A stretch of 64,000 nucleotides of DNA, from positions 1 to 64,000 of the forward strand of contig NZ_RHFH01000004.1 in assembly GCF_004745075.1 (NCBI RefSeq), written 5' to 3'. Made by a program: the position numbers and the translations under genes. Position 1 is the first letter of the stretch, and each line of letters begins with the position of its first letter. This DNA is from Brevibacterium sp. S111 (GTDB taxonomy: Bacteria > Actinomycetota > Actinomycetes > Actinomycetales > Brevibacteriaceae). Positions 34,631-42,430 of this stretch are shown here, one piece after another. The notes below the pieces were generated by a model. The model was given only the letters and a program-made list of their open reading frames with translations, searched no databases and was not told the origin of the DNA.

Positions 34631-36100
34631 TCAGCGGATGCCGCGCAGCAGCTTGAGCATCGGCTTGGTCAGGGTCAGGGCCAGCAGACCGAGCACGATC
34701 GAGGCGCCGCCGATCGACAGCCAGTACGGGGTCTGGTTGTCAACCGAGAAGTATCCGCCGAGCACACCCGACAGCGCCGTACCCACACCGGAGGAGAGGA
34801 AGAACACGGCGATCATCTGCGACTGGAACACCTTCGGCGCCACCTTCGTCGAGAACGACATGCCCACCGGCGAGATGAGCAGTTCACCGAAGACGAACAC
34901 CGCCAGCGTCAGCGCAACCCACAGCAGAGGAGTCTCATTGGGTCCGGCCTCGGCGTAGGGCAGGAACATGAGGAAGCCGACTCCGATGAACACCAGCGAG
35001 AGTCCGGCCTTGACCGGGGTCGAGATCTGCTTCGGTCCGAGCTTCGTCCACATGATCGCGAACAGCGGGGCGAAGATGATGACGAAGAGTGCGGGAATCA
35101 GCTGGATCCAGTTGATCGGCATCTCCCAACCGAAGATCGACCGGTTGAGCTGGGTGTCCGAGTAGACGGTGAGCACACCGAAGATCTGCTGGTACATCGA
35201 CCAGAAGATCACGCTGGTGAGGAAGAACGGGATGAATGCGATGACGCGGGACCGCTCATCAGGATTCGTCTGCGGCGAGGTGTACATGACGATGACGTAG
35301 CAGGCGGCCGCTCCGGCGGAGATGCCGGCGATCCACCAGTCGATGTTCTCGGCGTTGACCAGACCGGTCGTCCACAGCACGACTGCGACGATGACGACGG
35401 CCACGACGGCGCTGATGAAGAGGTAGAGCTTCGACTTCGGCAGCGGGTTGACCGCGACCCGGGACTCGGGAGGAAGGTTCTTCCGACCGGTGACGTAGAT
35501 GATCAGACCCAGCGCCATGCCGACTGCGGCGGCACCGAATCCGTAGTGGAAGCCGATCTGTTTCTGCAGAATGCCCGTGAGCAGGGGTCCGAGCATCGCA
35601 CCGATGTTCACGCCCATGTAGAAGATGGTGAACCCGGCGTCGCGTTTGGGGTCCTTCTCTTCGTAGAGCTCACCGACCAGCGCTGAGGCATTGGCCTTGA
35701 GTCCACCGGAGCCCAGGGCCACGAGGATGAGTCCCAGTGCGACTCCCCCGAACCCGGGAATGAGCGCAAGGCAGATGTGCCCGGTCATGATGATGATCGC
35801 CGAGTAGAAGAGGACCTTCTCGGCTCCGGCCAGACGATCGGCGATCCAGGCACCGAGGATCGTAGCGAGGAAGACCGCACCGCCGTAGGCGCCGACGATG
35901 CCGACCGCTGTGCCCTTGTCCAGGCCGAGTCCGCCCTCTGTGACAGTGAAGTAGAGGTAGATGGCGAGGATGCCGTTCATACCGTAGTAGGAGAACCGTT
36001 CCCACAGTTCCAGGCTGAACAGCTGCATGAGCGGCAGGGGGTGTCCGAAGAAGCGGGTATCGCTGCGGACGACCTCGGTCGACGAGGTGGTTGAAGACAT
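34631..36100 (-). CDS. POT/PTR2 family di/tripeptide transporter
   Basis: A 489-residue proton-coupled oligopeptide transporter with about 14 helices. The POT signature is seen in ELWERFSYYGMNGILAIYL (the ExxERFxYY motif) and in GLKANASALVGELY and TIFYMGVNIGAMLGP. Peptide import is predicted. ATG 36100 is chosen for its GGAAAG RBS and family fit; the frame is open to GTG 36151. Confidence 0.93.
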   Translation of the reverse strand: MSSTTSSTEVVRSDTRFFGHPLPLMQLFSLELWERFSYYGMNGILAIYLYFTVTEGGLGLDKGTAVGIVGAYGGAVFLATILGAWIADRLAGAEKVLFYSAIIIMTGHICLALIPGFGGVALGLILVALGSGGLKANASALVGELYEEKDPKRDAGFTIFYMGVNIGAMLGPLLTGILQKQIGFHYGFGAAAVGMALGLIIYVTGRKNLPPESRVAVNPLPKSKLYLFISAVVAVVIVAVVLWTTGLVNAENIDWWIAGISAGAAACYVIVMYTSPQTNPDERSRVIAFIPFFLTSVIFWSMYQQIFGVLTVYSDTQLNRSIFGWEMPINWIQLIPALFVIIFAPLFAIMWTKLGPKQISTPVKAGLSLVFIGVGFLMFLPYAEAGPNETPLLWVALTLAVFVFGELLISPVGMSFSTKVAPKVFQSQMIAVFFLSSGVGTALSGVLGGYFSVDNQTPYWLSIGGASIVLGLLALTLTKPMLKLLRGIR

Positions 36101-36208
36101 TGTGTGCTTTCCGTAGTGGTGTGAGACGCCACGTTCCGTGGTGCGTTTCACGGTGGACCAGCGGTCATATTACTCTCCGCCGAACCACCGGTCACACCTG
36201 GCAGACAC

Positions 36209-36225
36209 TGGGACACAGCGTCCCA
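36209..36225 (-). terminator. Weak hairpin after MFS gene
   Basis: TGGGAC and GTCCCA pair around ACAGC, 23 bases past the MFS stop at 36248 on the minus strand. The stem is only 6 bp, so this is a weak call. Confidence 0.3.
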
Positions 36226-36247
36226 AAAAGCGGAAAGGACGAGTGAC

Positions 36248-37546
36248 TCAGGTCTCGTTCTCACCGTCGAAGACGACCCTGCGTCCGGACCCAGAGCCCT
36301 TGCGCCGAGCCCTGAGACGGATAGCGAGATTGAGTGTCCCGGCGAGGAGGACGATCGCCGAGGCGGCCACGGGCACAGCCATCGCCGTCGCGGTGCCCTG
36401 CTCCTCGGCGAGGATGCCGTTGATCGCCGAGGCGACCGACTGGCCGACGATGATCGCCGACCCGGCCATGGACATCACGGTAGCCGACCGTCCCCGCGGT
36501 GCACGCTCGGCGGCGAGGCTGAACAGCGTGACGAGGCTCGGCCCGATCGCCGAGCCCATGAGCAGCAGCGCGAGGACGATGATCGGCATCGACTCGGTCG
36601 AGGCGAGCACGACCGAACCGGTGAGCAGGATCGGAGCGAAGCACAGCAGCCTGGCCCAGAGGGCGAATGAGGTCGGGAAGGCCGCCACCGAGATCGCGAG
36701 GATCGCCGAACCGATTCCCAGCACTCCGTAGACGAGCCCGGCTTCTTCCGGGCGTCCGATGTCGTTGGTCAGCGCTGTCAGCGCCGTGAGAGTCGACCCG
36801 AACACCATCCCGACACCGAAGACACCGAGCACGACGACGAAGACTCCCGCAGTGAACATGTCCTTCGCCGGAGCACGCTTCGCCGCCTCCGAGCTCATCG
36901 CAGACGACCGGGCCCGGCCCGTCGGGTGCAGGGCGAAGGCGGAGACGAACACGAGCGTCATCACGATCGCCCCGATGATGGGAGCGACCGGATCGAACAG
37001 GGTGGCGAGGAGGCCGACGAGGAAGGGGCCGAAGACGAAGATGATCTCGTCGGCAGCGGATTCGTACGCCATGGTGCCGTTGAGCACCTTCGGCCGGCGT
37101 GAGAGCGGCAGCGCCGTCATGATGATGTCGACGACGCGTGAGCGAGACATGGGCGCCACCTGCGGCGAGGTCGCGCCGATCGCGAAGGCCGCGATGAAGA
37201 CGACGACGTCGGGCAAGGGACTGAACACGACCCAAGCCATGAATGTCAGCGCGATGCAGTTGAGGAAGCCGACGACGAGCAGGACGTAGCGCTGTCCCCA
37301 TCGGTCGCCCGCCGCACCGATGAAGGATCCGAACAGCGCGGTGCCCAGACCGACCATGGCCGAATTGATGCCGCCGAGGCTGAGCGATCCGCGGCCGGCG
37401 ACGACGAGGGTGAGAACGCCGACGACGATCATCGCGAACGGCATCCGCGCGACGAAGGCGATCGGGAAATAGCTGCGCCCGACCACCGAGAACAGGGTCG
37501 GCGCGGACTGTTCGGGAGCAGGTGCCGGTGTATTGCTGTGAGTCAT
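36248..37546 (-). CDS. MFS transporter
   Basis: A 432-residue major facilitator with about 12 helices. Motif A-like GAAGDRWGQRYVL lies between helices 2 and 3 and the central loop is at about residues 205-225. A basic C-terminal tail (RLRARRKGSGSGRR) is cytosolic. No substrate can be assigned. A palindrome sits 16 bases upstream of the start codon. Confidence 0.82.
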   Translation of the reverse strand: MTHSNTPAPAPEQSAPTLFSVVGRSYFPIAFVARMPFAMIVVGVLTLVVAGRGSLSLGGINSAMVGLGTALFGSFIGAAGDRWGQRYVLLVVGFLNCIALTFMAWVVFSPLPDVVVFIAAFAIGATSPQVAPMSRSRVVDIIMTALPLSRRPKVLNGTMAYESAADEIIFVFGPFLVGLLATLFDPVAPIIGAIVMTLVFVSAFALHPTGRARSSAMSSEAAKRAPAKDMFTAGVFVVVLGVFGVGMVFGSTLTALTALTNDIGRPEEAGLVYGVLGIGSAILAISVAAFPTSFALWARLLCFAPILLTGSVVLASTESMPIIVLALLLMGSAIGPSLVTLFSLAAERAPRGRSATVMSMAGSAIIVGQSVASAINGILAEEQGTATAMAVPVAASAIVLLAGTLNLAIRLRARRKGSGSGRRVVFDGENET

Positions 37547-37561
37547 ACCAATCCAGTTTCT

Positions 37562-37581
37562 CCTCTCGGCTGGCCGAGAGG
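37562..37581. promoter_or_regulatory. Palindrome upstream of MFS gene
   Basis: CCTCTCGGC and GCCGAGAGG flank a TG dinucleotide, a perfect 9-bp inverted repeat immediately before the MFS gene leader. It could be a repressor operator or an mRNA hairpin. The remaining 37582-37789 stretch is the divergent promoter region and shows nothing definite. Confidence 0.35.
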
Positions 37582-37789
37582 CCGTGCCGCCGTGGTGACC
37601 TGGATCAAATCACTCGGTAGATGCACTGAGGTCTGCGGACCAGAGGGCCCGGCCTTCAGGCTACTGGGTTTCGACTTCCGATTCGAGCAGATCGCCGATC
37701 TCAGCGTTTGAACTGCATCACCACGGCACAGACGTCTTTCCCATCCGCGACTCAGAAAGAACGCAGATCGGTCTGACAGGATGACGATT

Positions 37790-38209
37790 ATGAATTTCTT
37801 CTCTCGCGTCATCGTCAACGCTTGCGCGATCTGGGTGGCGGCCTGGATTCTGCCGGGAGTGACGATCACAGGGAACCGCCTCGTCGAGGAACAGACCGGG
37901 ACGATCCCGGCCATGATCATCTCCTATCTCGTCATCGGACTCATCTTCGGACTGGCCAACGCCTTCATCAAACCGATCCTCAGCTTCGTCTCCGCCCCGA
38001 TCACCTGTCTGACCCTCGGACTCTTCTCGATCGTGATCAATGCGCTCATTCTGGCGCTGACGAGTTGGCTCTCCGGATTCACACCCTTCGTGTTCACCAT
38101 CGATTCGTTCTTCTTCTCCGCCATCTTCGCCGCGATCATCGTCTCGATCGTCTCGGCTCTCTTGGGCTGGTTGGTCCCGGACCGAAGCGCCGAACGCGAA
38201 CGGAGATGA
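37790..38209 (+). CDS. Phage-holin-like (holin 4 superfamily, YvlD type) membrane protein
   Basis: A 139-residue membrane protein with four helices (about residues 7-25, 42-62, 68-92, 102-128). It matches the widespread YvlD/phage_holin_4_2 family, which is chromosomal and not tied to prophages; NAFIKPILSFVSAPITCLTLG is the family signature. ATG 37790 is chosen because AGGA lies 8 nt upstream; the ATG nine bases earlier has no space for an RBS. Function unknown. Confidence 0.85.
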   Translation: MNFFSRVIVNACAIWVAAWILPGVTITGNRLVEEQTGTIPAMIISYLVIGLIFGLANAFIKPILSFVSAPITCLTLGLFSIVINALILALTSWLSGFTPFVFTIDSFFFSAIFAAIIVSIVSALLGWLVPDRSAERERR

Positions 38210-38282
38210 GCAAAGTTCTCTACGCGATGTAGACTGGAGCCAAGCGTCAGCTTGACCACCAGAAACTTTGCCGGAGGAGACC

Positions 38283-38513
38283 ATGTCCAATATTGCCGCC
38301 CCGAAGCGAACCCGCAACTCAGCATCGTTTGCCGATGTCATCGTCTTCGTCATCTCGTTCGCTGTCTTCCTGTTCGGCCTCTACCTCTTCGGTGCGGCCT
38401 TCTCTGCCCCTGAGGGCACCGAATTCTGGGTCTTCTGGGGCGGTCTGCTGGCGTCGAGCTTCGCCTTCATCATTCCGATGGTCTATCACTGGGTGCGCGA
38501 CCCACGCCCCTGA
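38283..38513 (+). CDS. Small two-helix membrane protein
   Basis: 76 residues with a basic N-terminus, helices at about residues 18-38 and 47-66, and a short basic tail. A strong GGAGGAG RBS precedes ATG 38283. It follows the holin-like gene by 73 bases, and that gap holds inverted arms GCAAAGTT (38210) and AACTTTGC (38264) plus a small CAAGC/GCTTG hairpin. I do not recognise the family. Confidence 0.7.
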   Translation: MSNIAAPKRTRNSASFADVIVFVISFAVFLFGLYLFGAAFSAPEGTEFWVFWGGLLASSFAFIIPMVYHWVRDPRP

Positions 38514-38531
38514 TCTCCGACTGACACCCGA

Positions 38532-38564
38532 AAGGGGCCGTTGCGTACGCACGCAGCGGCCCTT
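38532..38564 (+). terminator. Terminator after the small membrane gene
   Basis: A stem of about 14 bp with one bulged G (AAGGGGCCGTTGCGT with ACGCAGCGGCCCTT) and an ACGC loop, followed by CTTCTTC. Confidence 0.7.
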
Positions 38565-38634
38565 CTTCTGTGTCTCGGGCGGGCTGAGGTCTCGCGAGCC
38601 GTCCGGCGCTTCCCTCCGCAGATGGCCGTCAGAC

Positions 38635-39504
38635 TCATGCGCGGCTGCGCACGAAATCCGCAATCGCCGAGGCGGCCGCTTCCGAGCGCTCGTAATGCAC
38701 GAGGTGACCGACCCCGACCAGTTCGACGAAGCTCGGGTCCCGCAGGTCCGCGGCGAAGGATCGGGTGGCGTCGATGGGGGCGATCGCGTCGCTGTCTCCG
38801 GCGATGACGAGCGTCGGCATCGTCAGCGCATCGGCCACCTCGGTGACGGTGTGGGACACCGAGGTGTCAAAGGCTTCGGCCAGTGAGGCGCGGTCGGAGA
38901 AGGCCGAGAAGTACTTTGCGTGCTGATCATGGATATAAGAGCGCAGCCCCGGATCGTCCGTGGTGGCCATGACTTCGCTCATCACTCGTACGATGACCGG
39001 ACTGGACAGCAGCGCCCGCCCGGCCCGCTGCGGCAGTTTCGCACCGAGGCGGTAATAGGCCCTGGTCAGCGCGGTGGCGAACCGTGCCGATCCTTCGAGC
39101 GCCGGGGTCGTGATCGGGTTGATGAGGATGAGTTCCGGTGTCGCTTCAGGCTGCTGAGCGGCCAGGTGACTGACGAGGATCGACCCGAAGGAGTGCCCGA
39201 GCACGATGGGCGCCCGTCCACCGGTGCGGACCACCTCGGCGACGAGTGCGGACAGGAAGTCGACGTACGACTGCAGCCCCAACCCGTTCTCCAGCGGCAG
39301 GGTCTCACCGAACCCCGGCAGGTCGGGGACGATGACCGGCCGGTCTCGGATCTCTCCGGCGATGAGATCCATGCCGTGGTGGTCCCCGCGGAACCCGTGG
39401 ATCATCAGCAGCGGTCGTTCCTGTTCGTCCCCGCCGTAGATCCACGCTGCCGTCTCGTGGCCGTCAGCGTTGAGGCTCAGACGCCGGGACTCGCGCAGTC
39501 TCAA
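38635..39504 (-). CDS. Alpha/beta hydrolase
   Basis: About 289 residues of alpha/beta hydrolase fold: oxyanion motif HGFRGDHHG, nucleophile elbow GHSFGS, acid near GDSDAI and catalytic His in GVGHLVHYE. TTG 39504 is the only start compatible with the upstream gene end; it overlaps the USP stop as TTGA, with no clear RBS, so translation is probably coupled. Substrate unknown. Confidence 0.8.
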   Translation of the reverse strand: MRLRESRRLSLNADGHETAAWIYGGDEQERPLLMIHGFRGDHHGMDLIAGEIRDRPVIVPDLPGFGETLPLENGLGLQSYVDFLSALVAEVVRTGGRAPIVLGHSFGSILVSHLAAQQPEATPELILINPITTPALEGSARFATALTRAYYRLGAKLPQRAGRALLSSPVIVRVMSEVMATTDDPGLRSYIHDQHAKYFSAFSDRASLAEAFDTSVSHTVTEVADALTMPTLVIAGDSDAIAPIDATRSFAADLRDPSFVELVGVGHLVHYERSEAAASAIADFVRSRA

Positions 39505-40397
39505 TGCGGTCGGACCGGGCTGACTGCTCCCCGTGGCACGACGACCACCGGGACCGGCAGGACTCGCAGCAGGCGTCGGGCGCGTGCACCGATCGCGACT
39601 CTGCCGCCGTGCCCGAGTCGGCTCGAACCGATGAACGCGAGCTCTCCGGGGAGCCATTCGATGCCCTCGGCGGCCTCCTCGATATCGGCACCGGCACGGG
39701 CCTTCACCGTCGCCCGCCCCGCCTCGAACATCTCCGAGGCACGTTCGGCGAGGACCGCTCCCCCGTACTGTTCGGCGAATTCCGCCACCTCGGCGACTTC
39801 ATCGTCAACCAGCCCGTCGTCTGCGATGAGCGAGAGCAGGCGCAGGTCCACGTTGAGGCTGCTCGCCGATTGGACAGCGGCACCGATGAGGGACGAAGCG
39901 CCGGGGCGGGCACCGAAGAGCGCGGTGACCCGGGAGATCGGGCCGATATCTGACTTCTCCGGCGGAGCGAGGACGACCGGCACGGTCGAGGAATGCAGCA
40001 GCGCGGAGGCGACTGTGCCGATCCGCAGCTGTCGCATCAGGGTGGCCGCCCGGGCACCGATGACGATGCCCAGAGCTTCCTCGGCTTCGGCGACCTCCAT
40101 GAGGCCCTTCGACTCATTCGAGGCGACGCGGATGACGCCCTTGGCTGAGACGTCGTCAGGGATGAGTGACATGGCTTCGTCGAGCCAGTCGTCGATCTGC
40201 TGTGCGACGATGCCGGCGCCGTCCTGCGGCACTGCACTGCCGGCCATGATCGTCGAGGACTCCGGTCGCACGATGGTGACGACCAGTTCGATGTCGATCG
40301 ACCGGGCGATCGAGATGGCGAGAGCGATGGCATCTCGGCCCCGATCCGTTGCGATGTAGCCGACGACGAGCCGTCTCTTGGTGGCGGTCTCTGACAT
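39501..40397 (-). CDS. Universal stress protein, two UspA domains
   Basis: A 298-residue tandem Usp protein: domain 1 at about residues 8-140 (VVGYIATDRGRDAIALA) and domain 2 at about 150-295. Domain 2 ends with ARARRLLRVLPVPVVVVPRG, an ATP-binding-like GxnG-type region. Start ATG 40397 has AGGGAG upstream. The message likely continues into the hydrolase. The upstream region is unusually A+T rich. Confidence 0.85.
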   Translation of the reverse strand: MSETATKRRLVVGYIATDRGRDAIALAISIARSIDIELVVTIVRPESSTIMAGSAVPQDGAGIVAQQIDDWLDEAMSLIPDDVSAKGVIRVASNESKGLMEVAEAEEALGIVIGARAATLMRQLRIGTVASALLHSSTVPVVLAPPEKSDIGPISRVTALFGARPGASSLIGAAVQSASSLNVDLRLLSLIADDGLVDDEVAEVAEFAEQYGGAVLAERASEMFEAGRATVKARAGADIEEAAEGIEWLPGELAFIGSSRLGHGGRVAIGARARRLLRVLPVPVVVVPRGAVSPVRPH

Positions 40398-41208
40398 TCT
40401 CAACTCCCTTGAAGATGCGTGATGCACGGATGCGGATGCACGTCTGGTTCGATTCTACGTCGCCGGGTTCGACAGCATCGACTTCGAAATCCGCCGTCAC
40501 CGATTTCCGAATGAAAAATTGTCGGAGAAAATAATGAACAAAACTTCCACAGGCATTCACTGCTGTGATAAATTCGACAGTGCAATTACGGATTCGCAGA
40601 CAAAACCTTGATTGCACACTGACCATTGTGAACGCTGACGCAGTTCACGCGAGATCCACGACCAATGAGAGGAGCGCAGTTTCGATGATGATGACAACAA
40701 TCGCAGGCCCCGGACTTCGACGGCATGGATTTGTCAATGCTGCCTGCCCGATTGGCGGACAAGGACTCGTCGGCTGACCCCAGCCGTCTTTCGCGTCTTT
40801 GCCACCGGTTGGCTTCTGACCACCGGCGCTCACTGAGCCGACCGGTTGCCTGGAATCCGGCATTGAGCCACTACGGCCTGTTCGCAGATCCACATGATCT
40901 GCCCGCCGCCGTTTCAGTATTCCCACGCCTGGCCTTCGCTGCCGCTTGACGACCCTGGCCGTATTTCGTCCAAGACCGTCGTGGGCTCACGATTGCTCTG
41001 CGGTCGTGAGCATGCTCAATCGGAATCCTGGAACACGTCCCCCTTGCGACCGAACAGTCCGCATTCATCGCATTCATTGCGAATAGCGCAGCTCGATTAG
41101 CGTGACCCGATCAGCGACGCCTTTTGCGAATGCATTCATTGATCGCCATTTCGGGATACCTCCTGCCTTTTTGCAGATATCCCTGTCTGAAATCACAGAG
41201 GAAGAATT
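40398..41208. other. Large, partly A+T-rich region without a confident gene
   Basis: 811 bases between the USP gene and a small ORF. 40501-40620 is about 39% G+C, far below its surroundings. Only weak reading frames occur, including 40725-40949. Structured elements: a long-loop stem around 40802-40848 (CACCGGTTGGC with GCCGACCGGTTG) and three copies of GCATTCAT at 41061, 41070 and 41132. A short frame at 40685 (ATGATGATG, about 30 codons) has AGGAG 10 nt upstream. A regulatory leader or ncRNA is possible; no known family is recognised. Confidence 0.5.
40725..40949 (+). CDS. Doubtful small ORF
   Basis: A 74-codon frame with mixed third-position bases and no RBS. The product contains RLSRLCHRLASDHRR and no recognisable domain. 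It is listed because it occupies the otherwise empty region; it may be spurious or a remnant. Confidence 0.15.
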   Translation: MDLSMLPARLADKDSSADPSRLSRLCHRLASDHRRSLSRPVAWNPALSHYGLFADPHDLPAAVSVFPRLAFAAA

Positions 41209-41436
41209 GTGTCGACCGCATTTCCGTCCACCTATCCGCGCCGCTGGGCACTGAGCACTGGGATGAAACTCATCCGCTGGGCACGTCGTCCAGCCGTCAC
41301 CGCTGAGACTCGTGCAGAGAGGTCCGCTCGCAAACAGGCCGCACGTCTCAAGGCGCACGCTCGCGACCAACGAATCCGCGAACTGCGCGAGCGTGACATC
41401 GTTCGCTACCTCAGCCAGGTCAAGCCCTACATCTGA
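41209..41436 (+). CDS. Small basic protein of unknown function
   Basis: 75 residues, strongly basic, with a predicted alpha-helical second half rich in Arg, Ala and Glu (ETRAERSARKQAARLKAHA). GTG start with GAGGAAG 6 nt upstream. Third codon positions are G/C rich as in neighbouring genes and a strong terminator follows, supporting a real gene. A nucleic-acid-binding role is only a guess from charge. Confidence 0.55.
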   Translation: MSTAFPSTYPRRWALSTGMKLIRWARRPAVTAETRAERSARKQAARLKAHARDQRIRELRERDIVRYLSQVKPYI

Positions 41437-41438
41437 GA

Positions 41439-41475
41439 GCAGGCGGCTCGAGCCCACCGGACTCGAGCCGCCTGC
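41439..41475 (+). terminator. Terminator after small basic ORF
   Basis: A perfect 14-bp stem (GCAGGCGGCTCGAG with its complement) and a 9-base loop, starting 3 bases after the stop codon. Confidence 0.8.
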
Positions 41476-41508
41476 ACCGGAGTGTGGGCAGCGTCACCTT
41501 CTCTCGAT

Positions 41509-41537
41509 TTGGCCTGACACCCACATCTGGGTAATAT
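41509..41537 (+). promoter_or_regulatory. tRNA-Ala(GGC) promoter
   Basis: TTGGCC (41509-41514) and TAATAT (41532-41537) are separated by 17 bases, and the tRNA begins 14 bases downstream. Confidence 0.65.
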
Positions 41538-41550
41538 TGTTCAGGCAAGC

Positions 41551-41623
41551 GGGGGTATGGCGCAGTTGGTAGCGCGTCTCCATGGCATGGAGAAGGTCAG
41601 GGGTTCGAATCCCCTTACCTCCA
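41551..41623 (+). tRNA. tRNA-Ala (GGC)
   Basis: A 73-base cloverleaf with acceptor GGGGGTA/TACCTCC, anticodon loop ATGGCAT giving GGC, T-loop TTCGAAT and discriminator A. CCA is not encoded. Own promoter and terminator. Confidence 0.96.
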
Positions 41624-41629
41624 CCGCAG

Positions 41630-41661
41630 AAGGGCCGAGATCCGAAAGGGTCTCGGCCCTT
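41630..41661 (+). terminator. tRNA-Ala(GGC) terminator
   Basis: AAGGGCCGAGA and TCTCGGCCCTT form an 11-bp stem, extended by CC/GG pairs in the loop, followed by a short T run. Confidence 0.8.
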
Positions 41662-41667
41662 TGTCGT

Positions 41668-41749
41668 CCCCACCTAATTGCTACCTGGCGGGGTCCCAGC
41701 AACTTGGCGCCAGGTGGCTGGGACCCCGCCAGGTAGCAATTAGGTGGGG
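41668..41749. repeat. 33-bp perfect inverted repeat overlapping the ogt stop codon
   Basis: Arms 41668-41700 and 41717-41749 are exact reverse complements over 33 bases; the 16-base loop itself contains TTGGCGCCA. The right arm includes the ogt TAA and its last codons. It may be a bidirectional terminator or a member of a dispersed palindromic repeat family. Confidence 0.9.
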
Positions 41750-42348
41750 GTTTCTAGGGTGAGAAGGTGTCGCTTCTTCACCTCGCCCCAGGCGTAGCCG
41801 GTGAGTGAACCATCGGCACCGATCACACGGTGGCACGGCACGATGATGCTGATGGGATTCTTCCCGTTCGCCGCGCCGACCGCCCGGGCCGCGCTCGGTC
41901 TGCCCAGCATCGCTGCCAGCTGCCCGTACCCGACGGTCCGGCCGTAGGGGATCTCGGTCAGTGCCTGCCACACCGAGCGTTGGAATTCGGTGCCCCGAGC
42001 GGCCAGCATCAGGTCGAACTGTGTCCGCTCGCCGGCGAAGTACTCCCCCAGCTGGGTGGCCGTGCGGGTGAAGATCTCGAGTTCGTCGTTCGGAGTCGGC
42101 TCGACTCCGAAGGCTTTGCACAGGCGCTGGATGGTCGCTTCGGAGACATCGAGGTAGACGCCCGTGAGGTGGATGCCGTCCGAGGTGGCCAGCATCGGTC
42201 CGAGCTCCGAGTCGAGCACCGTCGAATACACCGGCACCGAGGCGATCGGCAGCTCGAGTGGACCGCTGATCGAGGCTGTCTGGTCCGGCCCGGTGGTCGT
42301 CGTCGACTTGGTCGTGGTCTGCTGCTGAATCGTGTGTTGAGAAGTCAT
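41740..42348 (-). CDS. ogt: Methylated-DNA-[protein]-cysteine methyltransferase
   Basis: A 202-residue suicide repair enzyme that removes O6-alkyl groups from guanine. Acceptor Cys172 lies in [30 protein letters not shown] and [12 protein letters not shown] are diagnostic. The first 30 residues are Gln/Thr-rich and atypical. ATG 42348 has a GAGAGA RBS. The last codons lie in the 33-bp palindrome. It is 82 bases from the Ada-AlkA gene on the same strand. Confidence 0.93.
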   Translation of the reverse strand: MTSQHTIQQQTTTKSTTTTGPDQTASISGPLELPIASVPVYSTVLDSELGPMLATSDGIHLTGVYLDVSEATIQRLCKAFGVEPTPNDELEIFTRTATQLGEYFAGERTQFDLMLAARGTEFQRSVWQALTEIPYGRTVGYGQLAAMLGRPSAARAVGAANGKNPISIIVPCHRVIGADGSLTGYAWGEVKKRHLLTLETPT

Positions 42349-42430
42349 GGTCTCTCGTCCCTTCTTCAAGGATGGTGGGCGAGTCGAGTCGGTCTCGTCG
42401 TCTGTCATTTCGATCCGGTCGTCTGCGATG

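Noticed and set aside
37582-37700. Riboswitch in the MFS gene leader
   Set aside because: Some short stems occur, but no core of a known riboswitch class could be matched.
37790-38209. Prophage marker ('phage holin')
   Set aside because: This family is widespread on chromosomes; no other phage gene, integrase or attachment site is near.
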